Origin: an uncultured Eubacteriales bacterium
GTDB lineage: Bacteria > Bacillota > Clostridia > Oscillospirales > Acutalibacteraceae
Assembly: GCA_900319655.1 (NCBI GenBank)
Contig: ONPH01000029.1
Location: forward strand, 1 to 11,115
DNA length: 11,115 nt
Reading direction: 5' to 3'
Shown: positions 1-5,581 of the stretch, piece by piece
Numbering within the stretch: the first letter of the stretch is position 1
Layout: every line of letters starts with the position of its first letter
Notes under the pieces: generated by a model
The model's database searches: none
Told to the model about the DNA's origin: nothing
The model's input: the letters and a program-made list of their open reading frames with translations, nothing else
Translations under genes and position numbers: made by a program

Positions 1-2
1 TA

Positions 3-386
3 GGAACCTCTTGGATTTTTGTAAGTATGCCCGAGGTCAACATTCAGGGCGCGACGGCAGGCTCGCTGATTTCATATGCTCTTATCTGCGTGGTTGGAAT
101 GTTCCTGCTCGTCAAGTACTCGGGGATCGTTCCGAACTTCTTTTCAACCACAATCAAACCGCTTATCGGAGCGGTCGGAAGCTCGGCAGTTGCCTTTTTT
201 GTCAACAAGCTTTGCGAAGGTCATATGAACCACAGGCTCTCAACCGTCATCGCAATCCTTGCCGCAGCCGTAATTTATATTGCAATTTTACTAATATTAC
301 GCACATTTTCTGCCCAAGAGGTGAGGATTTTACCAAAAGGCGAAAAAATCGCAAAAACACTTGAAAAATTGCACTTAATTGGGTAG
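3..386 (+). CDS. SpoVB/MurJ-type polysaccharide flippase, C-terminal end (partial)
   Basis: The reading frame is open from the left edge, so this is the last 127 residues of a longer protein (the family is usually 500 or more residues). It shows three hydrophobic stretches, roughly residues 21-40, 53-71 and 82-101, and ends in a short basic tail (PKGEKIAKTLEKLHLIG) typical of SpoVB/YabM proteins. Members of this MOP-superfamily group are multi-pass membrane proteins that move lipid-linked cell wall or polysaccharide precursors across the membrane. Position supports the call: in Bacillus the YabM flippase lies directly before yabN (mazG), as here. The ATG at 27 is internal, not the true start. 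Whether it is the SpoVB or YabM paralogue cannot be decided from this fragment. Confidence 0.75.
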   Translation, partial: GTSWIFVSMPEVNIQGATAGSLISYALICVVGMFLLVKYSGIVPNFFSTTIKPLIGAVGSSAVAFFVNKLCEGHMNHRLSTVIAILAAAVIYIAILLILRTFSAQEVRILPKGEKIAKTLEKLHLIG

Positions 387-434
387 AATATATAACTGTG
401 GATTGCATTTTTCCACGGCTTCGGAGATGTATAT

Positions 435-947
435 ATGGACTTTAAGGAAAAACCGAATTACAATTTTGACGACCTGATTGAGATTGTCAAAATCCTGCGC
501 GCCCCCGGCGGATGTCCGTGGGACAGGGCGCAGACGCACAAGTCCATCCGTTCAAACTTTATCGAAGAAACCTACGAGGCTGTTGAGGCTATCGACACCG
601 ACGACAAGGAGCTTCTTAAGGAAGAGCTCGGAGACGTTCTTCTTCAGGTAGCGCTTCACGCTGAGATGGAGCGTGAGATAAACAGCTTTGATATCAATGA
701 TATCTGCGACGGTATCTGCAAAAAGCTGATTATCCGCCATCCTCACGTGTTCGGTGACAAAAGCGCAGGGAACGCCGACCAGGCATTAAAGAACTGGGAC
801 GCGGTAAAAATGCAGACCAAGTCGCAGACAACCCAGACTCAGGCAATGCAGAGCGTGTCAAAGGCTTTGCCGTCGCTGATGAGAGCCGAAAAGGTTCAGA
901 AAAAGGCGGCTAAGGTAGGCTTTGACTGGGATAAAGTCGACGGTTAA
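435..947 (+). CDS. mazG: MazG-family nucleotide pyrophosphohydrolase, N-terminal part (frameshifted gene)
   Basis: MazG enzymes hydrolyse nucleoside triphosphates to the monophosphate plus pyrophosphate and help clear abnormal nucleotides. The first MazG domain is intact: the CPWDRAQTHKS signature at residues 27-37, then the metal-binding EExxE (EETYE, 44-48) and ELGD (64-67) motifs. The start at 435 has GGAGA at 423-427, seven bases upstream. The frame stops at TAA 945-947, right after the conserved GFDWDKVDG segment, while the family is normally about 250-270 residues with a second MazG domain. That second domain continues in another frame just downstream. Unlike Bacillus YabN there is no N-terminal tetrapyrrole-methylase domain. 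A single MazG domain could still have some activity. Confidence 0.85.
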   Translation: MDFKEKPNYNFDDLIEIVKILRAPGGCPWDRAQTHKSIRSNFIEETYEAVEAIDTDDKELLKEELGDVLLQVALHAEMEREINSFDINDICDGICKKLIIRHPHVFGDKSAGNADQALKNWDAVKMQTKSQTTQTQAMQSVSKALPSLMRAEKVQKKAAKVGFDWDKVDG

Positions 948-1228
948 CTCAGGAGTGCGGCGAGCTTAAAGAGGCTATCGCCAAAAACGACGTCGATAAT
1001 CAGTATGAGGAGCTCGGTGACGTGCTGTTCTCAGCGGTAAACGTTGCGCGTTTCCTTAAAATCGACAGCGAAAAGGCGTTGTACGACGCCTGCGACAAAT
1101 TCATAGGCCGTTTTACAAAGGTAGAAGCCCTCGCAAATGAAAGAGGGATTGATATGAAAACGGCGTCACTTGAGCAACTTAATTCCCTTTGGGATGAAGT
1201 TAAATATAATAAAATGGAGGAAAATTAA
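944..1228 (+). pseudogene. mazG: MazG second domain, out of frame with the first part
   Basis: This frame is open from about 935 and reads LTQECGELKEAIAK and then EELGDVLFSAVNVARF, which is the second MazG domain with its EExxE and ExxD-type metal motifs. It continues without a stop to TAA 1226-1228. Joining the two parts at GGT(942-944)/TTA(944-946) recovers a normal MazG except for about four residues usually found between VDG and the helix carrying this motif. A deletion of about 13 bases near 943 would explain both the loss and the frame change. A GTG at 1022 could start a short product, but I see no convincing ribosome binding site, so independent translation is doubtful. A sequencing or assembly error is also possible. 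Confidence 0.7.
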
Positions 1229-1229
1229 G

Positions 1230-1505
1230 ATGAAAAAAACAGAACTCATCGCCGCTGTTGCTGAGCAGAGCGGTCTTTCAAAGAAAGACGCCGAGAAGGC
1301 TCTTTCCGCTACAATTGATACTATCGTAAAGGCGGTTGCTGAGGGCGACAAGATTCAGCTCACAGGCTTTGGTACATTCGAGCAGCGCCAGAGAAATGCA
1401 AGAACAGGCGTAGATCCCAGAACAGGTAACTCAATCGAGATCGCCGCTTCTAAGGTTCCCGCTTTCAAGGCAGGCAAGGCGTTCAAGGATGCTGTAAATA
1501 AGTAA
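1230..1505 (+). CDS. hup: HU-family histone-like DNA-binding protein
   Basis: At 91 residues this is the standard length for HU, a homodimeric DNA-bending protein that compacts the nucleoid. The N-terminal helices begin [13 protein letters not shown]. The GFGTF turn lies at residues 46-50, and the basic beta-arm follows with [12 protein letters not shown], including the conserved tip proline at residue 63 that intercalates into DNA. The C-terminal part ([14 protein letters not shown]) is canonical. I chose the ATG at 1230 over the longer frame beginning at 1170 because GGAGG at 1216-1220 is well spaced and the protein begins exactly where HU does. The stop of the mazG remnant lies one base upstream, so the two are probably cotranscribed. 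A strong hairpin terminator follows at once. Confidence 0.96.
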   Translation: MKKTELIAAVAEQSGLSKKDAEKALSATIDTIVKAVAEGDKIQLTGFGTFEQRQRNARTGVDPRTGNSIEIAASKVPAFKAGKAFKDAVNK

Positions 1506-1519
1506 TTTAATTTACATCT

Positions 1520-1553
1520 TCGGCTGTCTCTTTCGGGGCAGCCGATATTTTTT
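1520..1553 (+). terminator. Rho-independent terminator after the HU gene
   Basis: An 11-bp stem (1520-1530 with 1535-1545, including two G-U pairs) closes a four-base loop, TTTC, and is followed by TATTTTTT. It lies 14 bases after the HU stop. Because the ribosome binding site of the next gene (GGAAGG, 1554-1559) starts directly after the T-tract, transcription of that gene must come from read-through or from a promoter further upstream. Confidence 0.88.
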
Positions 1554-1567
1554 GGAAGGTAATTTTT

Positions 1568-1810
1568 ATGAGACTTGACAAGTATTTAAAAGTATCGCGC
1601 TTAATCAAGCGCAGAACCGTTGCAAACGAGGCGTGCGACGCAGGTAAGGTCGTAGTAAACGGCAAGCAGGCACGCGCTTCGTACGACGTTAAAGAGGGCG
1701 ATATCATCGAGATTACCCTCGGTGCGCGTACCGTTAATGTAAGGGTGACAGCCGTAAAAGAGGTTGTCCGCAAGGAGGACGCCGCGACAATGTACGAGGC
1801 CGTCGTCTGA
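1568..1810 (+). CDS. rqcP: S4-domain RNA-binding protein RqcP (YabO/Hsp15 family)
   Basis: This 80-residue protein is nearly all S4 RNA-binding fold: MRLDKYLKVSRLIKRRTVANEA, then the VVVNGKQARASYDVKEGD segment that forms the RNA-binding loop. In Bacillus the orthologue RqcP (YabO) binds stalled 50S subunits carrying peptidyl-tRNA and works with RqcH to add C-terminal alanine tails in ribosome-associated quality control. The length and the position between mazG/HU and yabP match the Bacillus order. The start is supported by GGAAGG at 1554-1559. The role is transferred from the family; rqcH is not in the window. Confidence 0.9.
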   Translation: MRLDKYLKVSRLIKRRTVANEACDAGKVVVNGKQARASYDVKEGDIIEITLGARTVNVRVTAVKEVVRKEDAATMYEAVV

Positions 1811-1818
1811 AAAATAAT

Positions 1819-1865
1819 GCAATACCTCACAATTCACGGCGCACGCCTGAATTATGCGGTATTGC
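1819..1865. repeat. Long imperfect hairpin between rqcP and yabP
   Basis: Three nested arms pair: GCAATACC (1819-1826) with GGTATTGC (1858-1865), AATTCA (1831-1836) with TGAATT (1848-1853), and GGC (1838-1840) with GCC (1845-1847). They are separated by a symmetric 4 x 4 internal loop and one unpaired C. It starts eight bases after the rqcP stop. Only TTT follows, so it would be a weak intrinsic terminator; it may protect the upstream 3' end or insulate rqcP from the sporulation genes. Confidence 0.55.
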
Positions 1866-1868
1866 TTT

Positions 1869-1897
1869 GAATATTTAAGCGAACACTTCCGTATATT
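1869..1897 (+). promoter_or_regulatory. Candidate sigma-E-type sporulation promoter for yabP-yabQ
   Basis: GAATATT at 1869-1875 fits the -35 pattern of mother-cell sigma-E promoters (kmATATT), and CGTATATT at 1890-1897 resembles the CATACAmT -10 element, with a 14-base spacer that is in the normal range. It lies about 40 bases before the yabP start, and yabP is known as a sigma-E-controlled gene in Bacillus. The -10 match is imperfect, and AT-rich sequence gives chance hits. Confidence 0.5.
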
Positions 1898-1938
1898 TTA
1901 TAAAGGTTATCCCTAAAAAATATACGGAGGTTTTATTT

Positions 1939-2208
1939 ATGGCGGAAATCACAAAGACAAAGCCGCATACACTTATGCTCGACAACAGAAAAAAGCTGGT
2001 AATCACCGGCGCCGAGGATGTAAACGGCTTTAACGAGGACGCGGTGTCGGTAAAAACAACGGACGGCTCGCTGATTATAAAGGGCAGCGGACTGCACATT
2101 GACAAGCTCAACCTCGACTCGGGCGACGTTTCTATCGAGGGCAGGGTGGACGCTATGCAGTATATCGGCAACGGCTCAAAATCAAAGCTATCAAAGCTTT
2201 TTAGGTAA
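1939..2208 (+). CDS. yabP: Sporulation protein YabP
   Basis: This 89-residue protein has the YabP/YqfC family pattern. An N-terminal segment, PHTLMLDNRKKLVITGAEDV, is followed by beta-rich stretches ending in LIIKGSGLHIDKLNLDSGDV and an IEGRVDAMQY segment. The family is needed late in sporulation of the mother cell; YqfC-type relatives are linked to spore coat or envelope assembly, but the biochemical role is not established. Start: ATG at 1939 with CGGAGG at 1925-1930. The next gene, yabQ, begins four bases after its stop, as in the conserved yabP-yabQ pair. A sigma-E-like promoter lies upstream. It supports an endospore-forming host. Confidence 0.92.
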   Translation: MAEITKTKPHTLMLDNRKKLVITGAEDVNGFNEDAVSVKTTDGSLIIKGSGLHIDKLNLDSGDVSIEGRVDAMQYIGNGSKSKLSKLFR

Positions 2209-2212
2209 GCGT

Positions 2213-2725
2213 ATGGAGCAAAGCTTTGCCGTCCAGTCGACGGCGTTTTTATATTCTTTACCGCTCGGCGCGGTGTTGGGGATTATTTACGGAGTTCTCG
2301 CGCTGCTAAGGCACACCCTGAGTCTTAAAAAATCGGCGGTTATCGCACTCGATATCACCTTTATGCTCCTTTGCGCGGTTAGTATATTCTACTTTTCACT
2401 CGGCTTTCTCGACGGCTATATAAGAGTATATGTAATTTTCGGCGCCGGTTTGGGATTTTTTATATACAGACTGACAATAGGCAGACTTTTGCAGAGAATT
2501 CTTAACCCGATAATATCGTGGATAAAAAGAATTATTGTGGCAATTTTTACAAAAATTAAAAATATTGCAAAAAAGCTATTGAAAATTGGTTATCATATAT
2601 TGTATAATGTAGGTGGTAGAATAGTATTTTTCATAAGTAATAATTTGAGTATAAATAAACGTAATAATAAAAGGACACGATATGGCAAAAAAAGTAAAAG
2701 AAAAAGATCCGTGGGATCAGGCTGA
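2213..2725 (+). CDS. yabQ: Sporulation membrane protein YabQ
   Basis: The 170-residue product has about three transmembrane segments near residues 11-31, 42-63 and 69-88, followed by a long, very basic C-terminal region (about residues 100-170). YabQ is required for proper spore cortex formation in Bacillus and localises to membranes around the forespore. I chose the ATG at 2213, just after the yabP stop, rather than an upstream start at 2099 that would sit inside yabP; AGG at 2203-2205 is a modest binding site and translation may be coupled to yabP. The last 44 bases overlap divIC in another frame, and the poorly conserved tail may reflect that overlap. Family call rests on position and hydrophobic pattern more than on motifs. 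Confidence 0.85.
   Translation: MEQSFAVQSTAFLYSLPLGAVLGIIYGVLALLRHTLSLKKSAVIALDITFMLLCAVSIFYFSLGFLDGYIRVYVIFGAGLGFFIYRLTIGRLLQRILNPIISWIKRIIVAIFTKIKNIAKKLLKIGYHILYNVGGRIVFFISNNLSINKRNNKRTRYGKKSKRKRSVGSG
2579..2608 (+). promoter_or_regulatory. Candidate vegetative (sigma-A) promoter for divIC
   Basis: TTGAAA (2579-2584) and a perfect TATAAT (2603-2608) are separated by 18 bases. The site lies inside the 3' part of yabQ, about 75 bases before the divIC start. This would let the division gene be expressed during growth, independently of the sporulation genes upstream. Confidence 0.65.
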
Positions 2726-3071
2726 AGAGCCGAAGGTTGTTCTTAACGCCGACGGTCCAAAGGAAGTCAAGCCTGTTAAAAAAAGGCGCAAGAAAAGGTA
2801 TATCCTGCTTTATCTCGCCGCAATAGGCTTTGCGTTTTACGCTGTTATTACAATCATCAACCAAAGCGTAAAAATCGCTGAAAAAAAGGCTGAGCTAAGC
2901 GAGCTCCAGCAGGAAATCAATGTGGTTGAAATTCAGTCTCAATATCTGGAAAAGGTGCGCGGTTATACCGGTCAGCAGCGTTCGGATTATATAGAGAAAA
3001 TCGCCAAGGAGGATTTTGGCTACGTCGGTGAGGGCGAGAGAATTTTTATCAACGTCGCAGGCGAACAATAG
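2682..3071 (+). CDS. divIC: Septum formation initiator DivIC (FtsB-like)
   Basis: This 129-residue bitopic membrane protein has a charged cytoplasmic N-terminus (1-39, ending in a KKRRKKR cluster), one transmembrane helix (about 40-60), an extracytoplasmic coiled coil (about 62-95) and the conserved end YIEKIAKEDFGYVGEGERIF. DivIC works with FtsL and DivIB in the divisome and helps activate septal peptidoglycan synthesis. Start: ATG 2682 with AAGGA at 2671-2675. It overlaps the yabQ end by 44 bases but has its own candidate promoter inside yabQ. Gene order matches Bacillus yabQ-divIC-yabR. Confidence 0.92.
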   Translation: MAKKVKEKDPWDQAEEPKVVLNADGPKEVKPVKKRRKKRYILLYLAAIGFAFYAVITIINQSVKIAEKKAELSELQQEINVVEIQSQYLEKVRGYTGQQRSDYIEKIAKEDFGYVGEGERIFINVAGEQ

Positions 3072-3106
3072 GGCAGAAAGGTTAAATCAAGGGGTACAAA
3101 TTCTAT

Positions 3107-3589
3107 ATGGCACTTGAAGTCGGAATGATTTTGGAAGGCAAGGTTTCGGGAATTACAAAGTTCGGCGCGTTCGTCGATTTACCCGATTCAAAAACAGGTA
3201 TGGTACATATTTCGGAGGTAGCGCCTACGTTTATCAACGAAATATCAGATTATGTTCAGGTGGGGCAGACCGTCAAGGTCAAGGTTCTCGCGATTGATAA
3301 CGGCAAAATTAAGCTGTCAATCAAGCAGGCGCTCCCCAAGGAACAGCAGAGCAGACCTAAACCGCCGTTTAAAAAAAGCGAAAGACCGAACAGACAGCCT
3401 TACAAGCCCGCTCCGCCGGTAAAATCTCCCGGAGATTTTGAGTGGCAGAGCAGCCGCAAGAGCGCTCCTACCTCGTTTGAGGATATGATGTCGAGCTTTA
3501 AAAAGACAAGCGAGGACAAGATGTCCGACCTTAAGCGCGGAGAGAGCCGCGGTTACAGCCGCCGCGGAAACGGCAACGGCAGAAGGTAA
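3107..3589 (+). CDS. yabR: S1-domain RNA-binding protein, YabR-like
   Basis: Residues 1-74 form one S1 (OB-fold) domain: VGMILEGKVSGITKFGAFVDL, then GMVHISEV, VGQTVKVKVLAID and IKLSIKQ. The rest (75-160) is a low-complexity, basic and proline-rich tail ending in an Arg/Gly/Asn-rich stretch (RGYSRRGNGNGRR), likely disordered and RNA-binding. YabR-type proteins probably bind RNA or ribosomes, but their role is not defined. AGGGG at 3090-3094 is a binding site with rather long spacing (12 bases). It directly follows divIC as yabR does in Bacillus. Confidence 0.88.
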   Translation: MALEVGMILEGKVSGITKFGAFVDLPDSKTGMVHISEVAPTFINEISDYVQVGQTVKVKVLAIDNGKIKLSIKQALPKEQQSRPKPPFKKSERPNRQPYKPAPPVKSPGDFEWQSSRKSAPTSFEDMMSSFKKTSEDKMSDLKRGESRGYSRRGNGNGRR

Positions 3590-3667
3590 CCGCATTATTA
3601 CCAAAGCATAAACGCTTACTGTATTACGGTAAGTTGAATTTAAAACTTAATAAGGGAGGAAATTTTT

Positions 3668-4204
3668 ATGAAAATCACCTACACAGCAAGAAAAGTTAAC
3701 CTCAGAGATAATTTCAAGGAAAGAGTTGAAAAAAAGCTTTCTAAATTCAACAAGCTCTTTTCGGAGGACGCTACCGCAAATGTTGTTGTCACCCTTGAAA
3801 AGAACCGCCAGACAGTTGAGATTACAATTCGTGACCATTCGATGGTGTACCGCGCCGAGAGCACAATGCCCGAGATGAACGACGCGCTCGACCGCGATAT
3901 TGAAATTCTCAAGCGCCAAATTCGCAAGAATAAGACTAAGCTCGAAAAGCGCATTAAGTCCGGCAATATAGAGACAATCATCGCTGATCTTCCTGTGGAC
4001 GACGAGCCCGTGGAGGACGAGTACAAGGTTGTGCGCAAAAAGCAGGTGCTTGTTAAGCCCGTAACCGTTGACGAGGCAATCCTCGAGATGAATATGATTA
4101 ACCACGATTTTTATATGTTCATCAACGCCGATACCTCTGAGGTAAACGTTGTTTACAAACGCGCTGACGGCGACTACGGCTTGCTTGAGCCCACAAACGA
4201 CTAA
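3668..4204 (+). CDS. hpf: Long-form ribosome hibernation promoting factor
   Basis: At 178 residues this is the long HPF form. The S30AE/RaiA domain fills about residues 1-100 (MKITYTARKVNLRDNFKERV at the start) and binds the 30S decoding region. After a linker, the C-terminal domain (about 120-178: EYKVVRKKQVLVKPVTVDEA, then NHDFYMFINADTSEVNVVYKR) pairs two copies to make 100S ribosome dimers. The start has AGGGAGGAAA (from 3652), with the core GGAGG about seven bases before ATG 3668. The preceding 78-base gap contains no promoter I trust. A terminator follows directly, closing the transcription unit that begins around divIC. Confidence 0.95.
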   Translation: MKITYTARKVNLRDNFKERVEKKLSKFNKLFSEDATANVVVTLEKNRQTVEITIRDHSMVYRAESTMPEMNDALDRDIEILKRQIRKNKTKLEKRIKSGNIETIIADLPVDDEPVEDEYKVVRKKQVLVKPVTVDEAILEMNMINHDFYMFINADTSEVNVVYKRADGDYGLLEPTND

Positions 4205-4219
4205 ATATTATAATCATTA

Positions 4220-4247
4220 GGGGCGGACTGCTGTCCGCCCTCTTTTT
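4220..4247 (+). terminator. Rho-independent terminator after hpf
   Basis: GGGCGGAC (4221-4228) pairs perfectly with GTCCGCCC (4233-4240) around a TGCT loop, followed by TCTTTTT. An extra G-U pair (4220/4241) is possible. It lies 16 bases after the hpf stop. Confidence 0.92.
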
Positions 4248-4266
4248 GCGAAACAGAGGATTTATT

Positions 4267-5382
4267 ATGAACCTAACATTTACAGCGCCGTGTATTTTCG
4301 GGCTCGAGGGCTTTTGCGCCAACGAGCTTAAGTTTTTGGGAATAAAGAATGTCCGCGCCGAAAACGGCAGAGTTATTTTTGAGGGCGATTTTTCCACCCT
4401 TGCAAGGGCGAATATCAACTCGCGCTACGCCGAGAGAATTCAGATTTTACTTGCGGAGTTCAAAGCCGAGAGCTTTGACGAGCTTTTTGACGGTGTAAAG
4501 AATATCGAGTGGGAAAGCTTCATCGGAATGTCCGATGCCTTTCCCGTAAAAGGAAGCTGCCTGAGCTCAAAGCTCAAAAGCGTGCCCGACTGCCAAAAAA
4601 TAATCAAAAAGGCTGTTGCCGAGCGGCTTTCAAAGCGCTATATGCTCTCTTGGTTTGAGGAGACCGGCCCTGTTCACCAAATTCAGTTTTTGATACTAAA
4701 GGACAAGGTCAGCATTACGCTCGACACCTCGGGCGCAGGGCTTCACAAAAGAGGCTACCGCGCCGACTCAAACGACGCGCCGATTAAGGAAACCTTGGCG
4801 GCGGCAATGGCGGAGCTCGCTTTTGTACGTCCGAATCACTTTGTTATCGACCCGATGTGCGGCAGCGGCACAATCCTGATTGAAGCAGCGCAAAAGGCGC
4901 TCAAAATCGCGCCCGGCGTAAACCGCTACTTTGCCTGCGAAAAATGGAGCTGTATTCCCGACGGAGTTTTTGAAGCCGAGCGCGAGCTTGCGCGTTCAAG
5001 GGAAAACCGCGATTGCGAATTCCGCGCGGAAGGCTACGACATTGACAGCTTAGCACTCGAAACCGCAAGGAAAAACGCCGAAATCGCCGGCGTAGGGGAT
5101 AAGATAACCTTTGCTGTCCGTGATATTAAGGACTATGTACAGCCCGAGGGCTACGCAACGGTTATCACCAATCCGCCATACGGCGAAAGACTGCTCGACA
5201 TAAAGTCCGCCGAGGGGCTTTACAAGATTATGGGAGAGCGCTTTGTCCGCGAGAAGGGAAAAAGCTATACCGTAATTACTCCCGACGACGATTTTGAAAA
5301 GATTTTCGGCAGAAAAGCCGACAAACGCCGCAAGGTTTACAACGGCACTTTGAAGTGTCAGATATACCACTATTTTAAGTGA
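4267..5382 (+). CDS. THUMP-domain class I rRNA methyltransferase (RlmL N-domain/YpsC-like)
   Basis: The 371-residue product has an N-terminal ferredoxin-like and THUMP RNA-binding region (about 1-155) and a C-terminal SAM-dependent methyltransferase. It shows the strand ITLDTSGAGLHKRGYR (150-165), SAM motif I DPMCGSGTI (195-203), the acidic YDID (257-260) and the catalytic NPPY motif (302-305), which marks base-amino N-methylation. Relatives are RlmL, which makes m2G2445 in 23S rRNA, and Bacillus YpsC; the exact target here is inferred. I chose ATG 4267, with GAGGA at 4256-4260 six bases away, over a TTG at 4246 that lies in the preceding terminator. It is flanked by terminators on both sides, so it is probably a single-gene unit. 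Confidence 0.9.
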   Translation: MNLTFTAPCIFGLEGFCANELKFLGIKNVRAENGRVIFEGDFSTLARANINSRYAERIQILLAEFKAESFDELFDGVKNIEWESFIGMSDAFPVKGSCLSSKLKSVPDCQKIIKKAVAERLSKRYMLSWFEETGPVHQIQFLILKDKVSITLDTSGAGLHKRGYRADSNDAPIKETLAAAMAELAFVRPNHFVIDPMCGSGTILIEAAQKALKIAPGVNRYFACEKWSCIPDGVFEAERELARSRENRDCEFRAEGYDIDSLALETARKNAEIAGVGDKITFAVRDIKDYVQPEGYATVITNPPYGERLLDIKSAEGLYKIMGERFVREKGKSYTVITPDDDFEKIFGRKADKRRKVYNGTLKCQIYHYFK

Positions 5383-5396
5383 TTATCAGCATTATA

Positions 5397-5430
5397 CGTT
5401 CAGTCCGAAATTTGATGGATTGGGCGTTTT
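5397..5430 (+). terminator. Rho-independent terminator after the methyltransferase gene
   Basis: A 10-bp stem (5397-5406 with 5417-5426, three G-U pairs) with a 10-base loop is followed by TTTT. It lies 15 bases past the stop codon and separates the housekeeping genes from the dlt-like cluster. Confidence 0.7.
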
Positions 5431-5503
5431 ATCTATTAAAGCACAATAAGCTCATAAAGGTTTAATAATAATGTCAATTTTTCACTTAATTACGAAAAAC
5501 TGC

Positions 5504-5531
5504 TTGACTTTGGGCGTATTTTAATTATAAT
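5504..5531 (+). promoter_or_regulatory. Sigma-A promoter of the dlt-like cluster
   Basis: TTGACT (5504-5509) and a perfect TATAAT (5526-5531) are spaced by 16 bases, one less than ideal. Transcription would begin near 5538, leaving a leader of about 44 bases before the ATG at 5582. It is the only strong promoter candidate I see for the five downstream genes. Confidence 0.75.
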
Positions 5532-5537
5532 TAAAAT
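5518..5537. promoter_or_regulatory. Perfect 20-bp palindrome over the -10 region (possible operator)
   Basis: The two half-sites ATTTTAATTA and TAATTAAAAT are exact reverse complements with no spacer. The palindrome covers the -10 box and reaches the predicted transcription start. The motif TTAATTA also occurs at 5486-5492, 5521-5527 and 5540-5546. This could be a repressor site, but the region is AT-rich and no regulator gene is in the window. Confidence 0.45.
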
Positions 5538-5581
5538 GGTTAATTATATTGGACATATTATGTACTCTTACAGGAGAAGCT

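Noticed and set aside
396..418. Seven-bp hairpin between the flippase gene and mazG as a terminator
   Set aside because: The T-run is in the loop rather than after the stem, and no T-tract follows; the stem is short.
1184..1210. TATAAT at 1205-1210 as a promoter for the HU gene
   Set aside because: The best -35 candidate (TTCCCT at 1184-1189) is poor and only 15 bases away, and transcription would start in or next to the ribosome binding site.
3599..3630. Possible promoter upstream of hpf (TTACCA and TATTAC, 18-base spacer) or a sigma-H site at GAATT
   Set aside because: Both boxes match only four of six bases, and no AGGA-type -35 element lies at the right distance for sigma-H.
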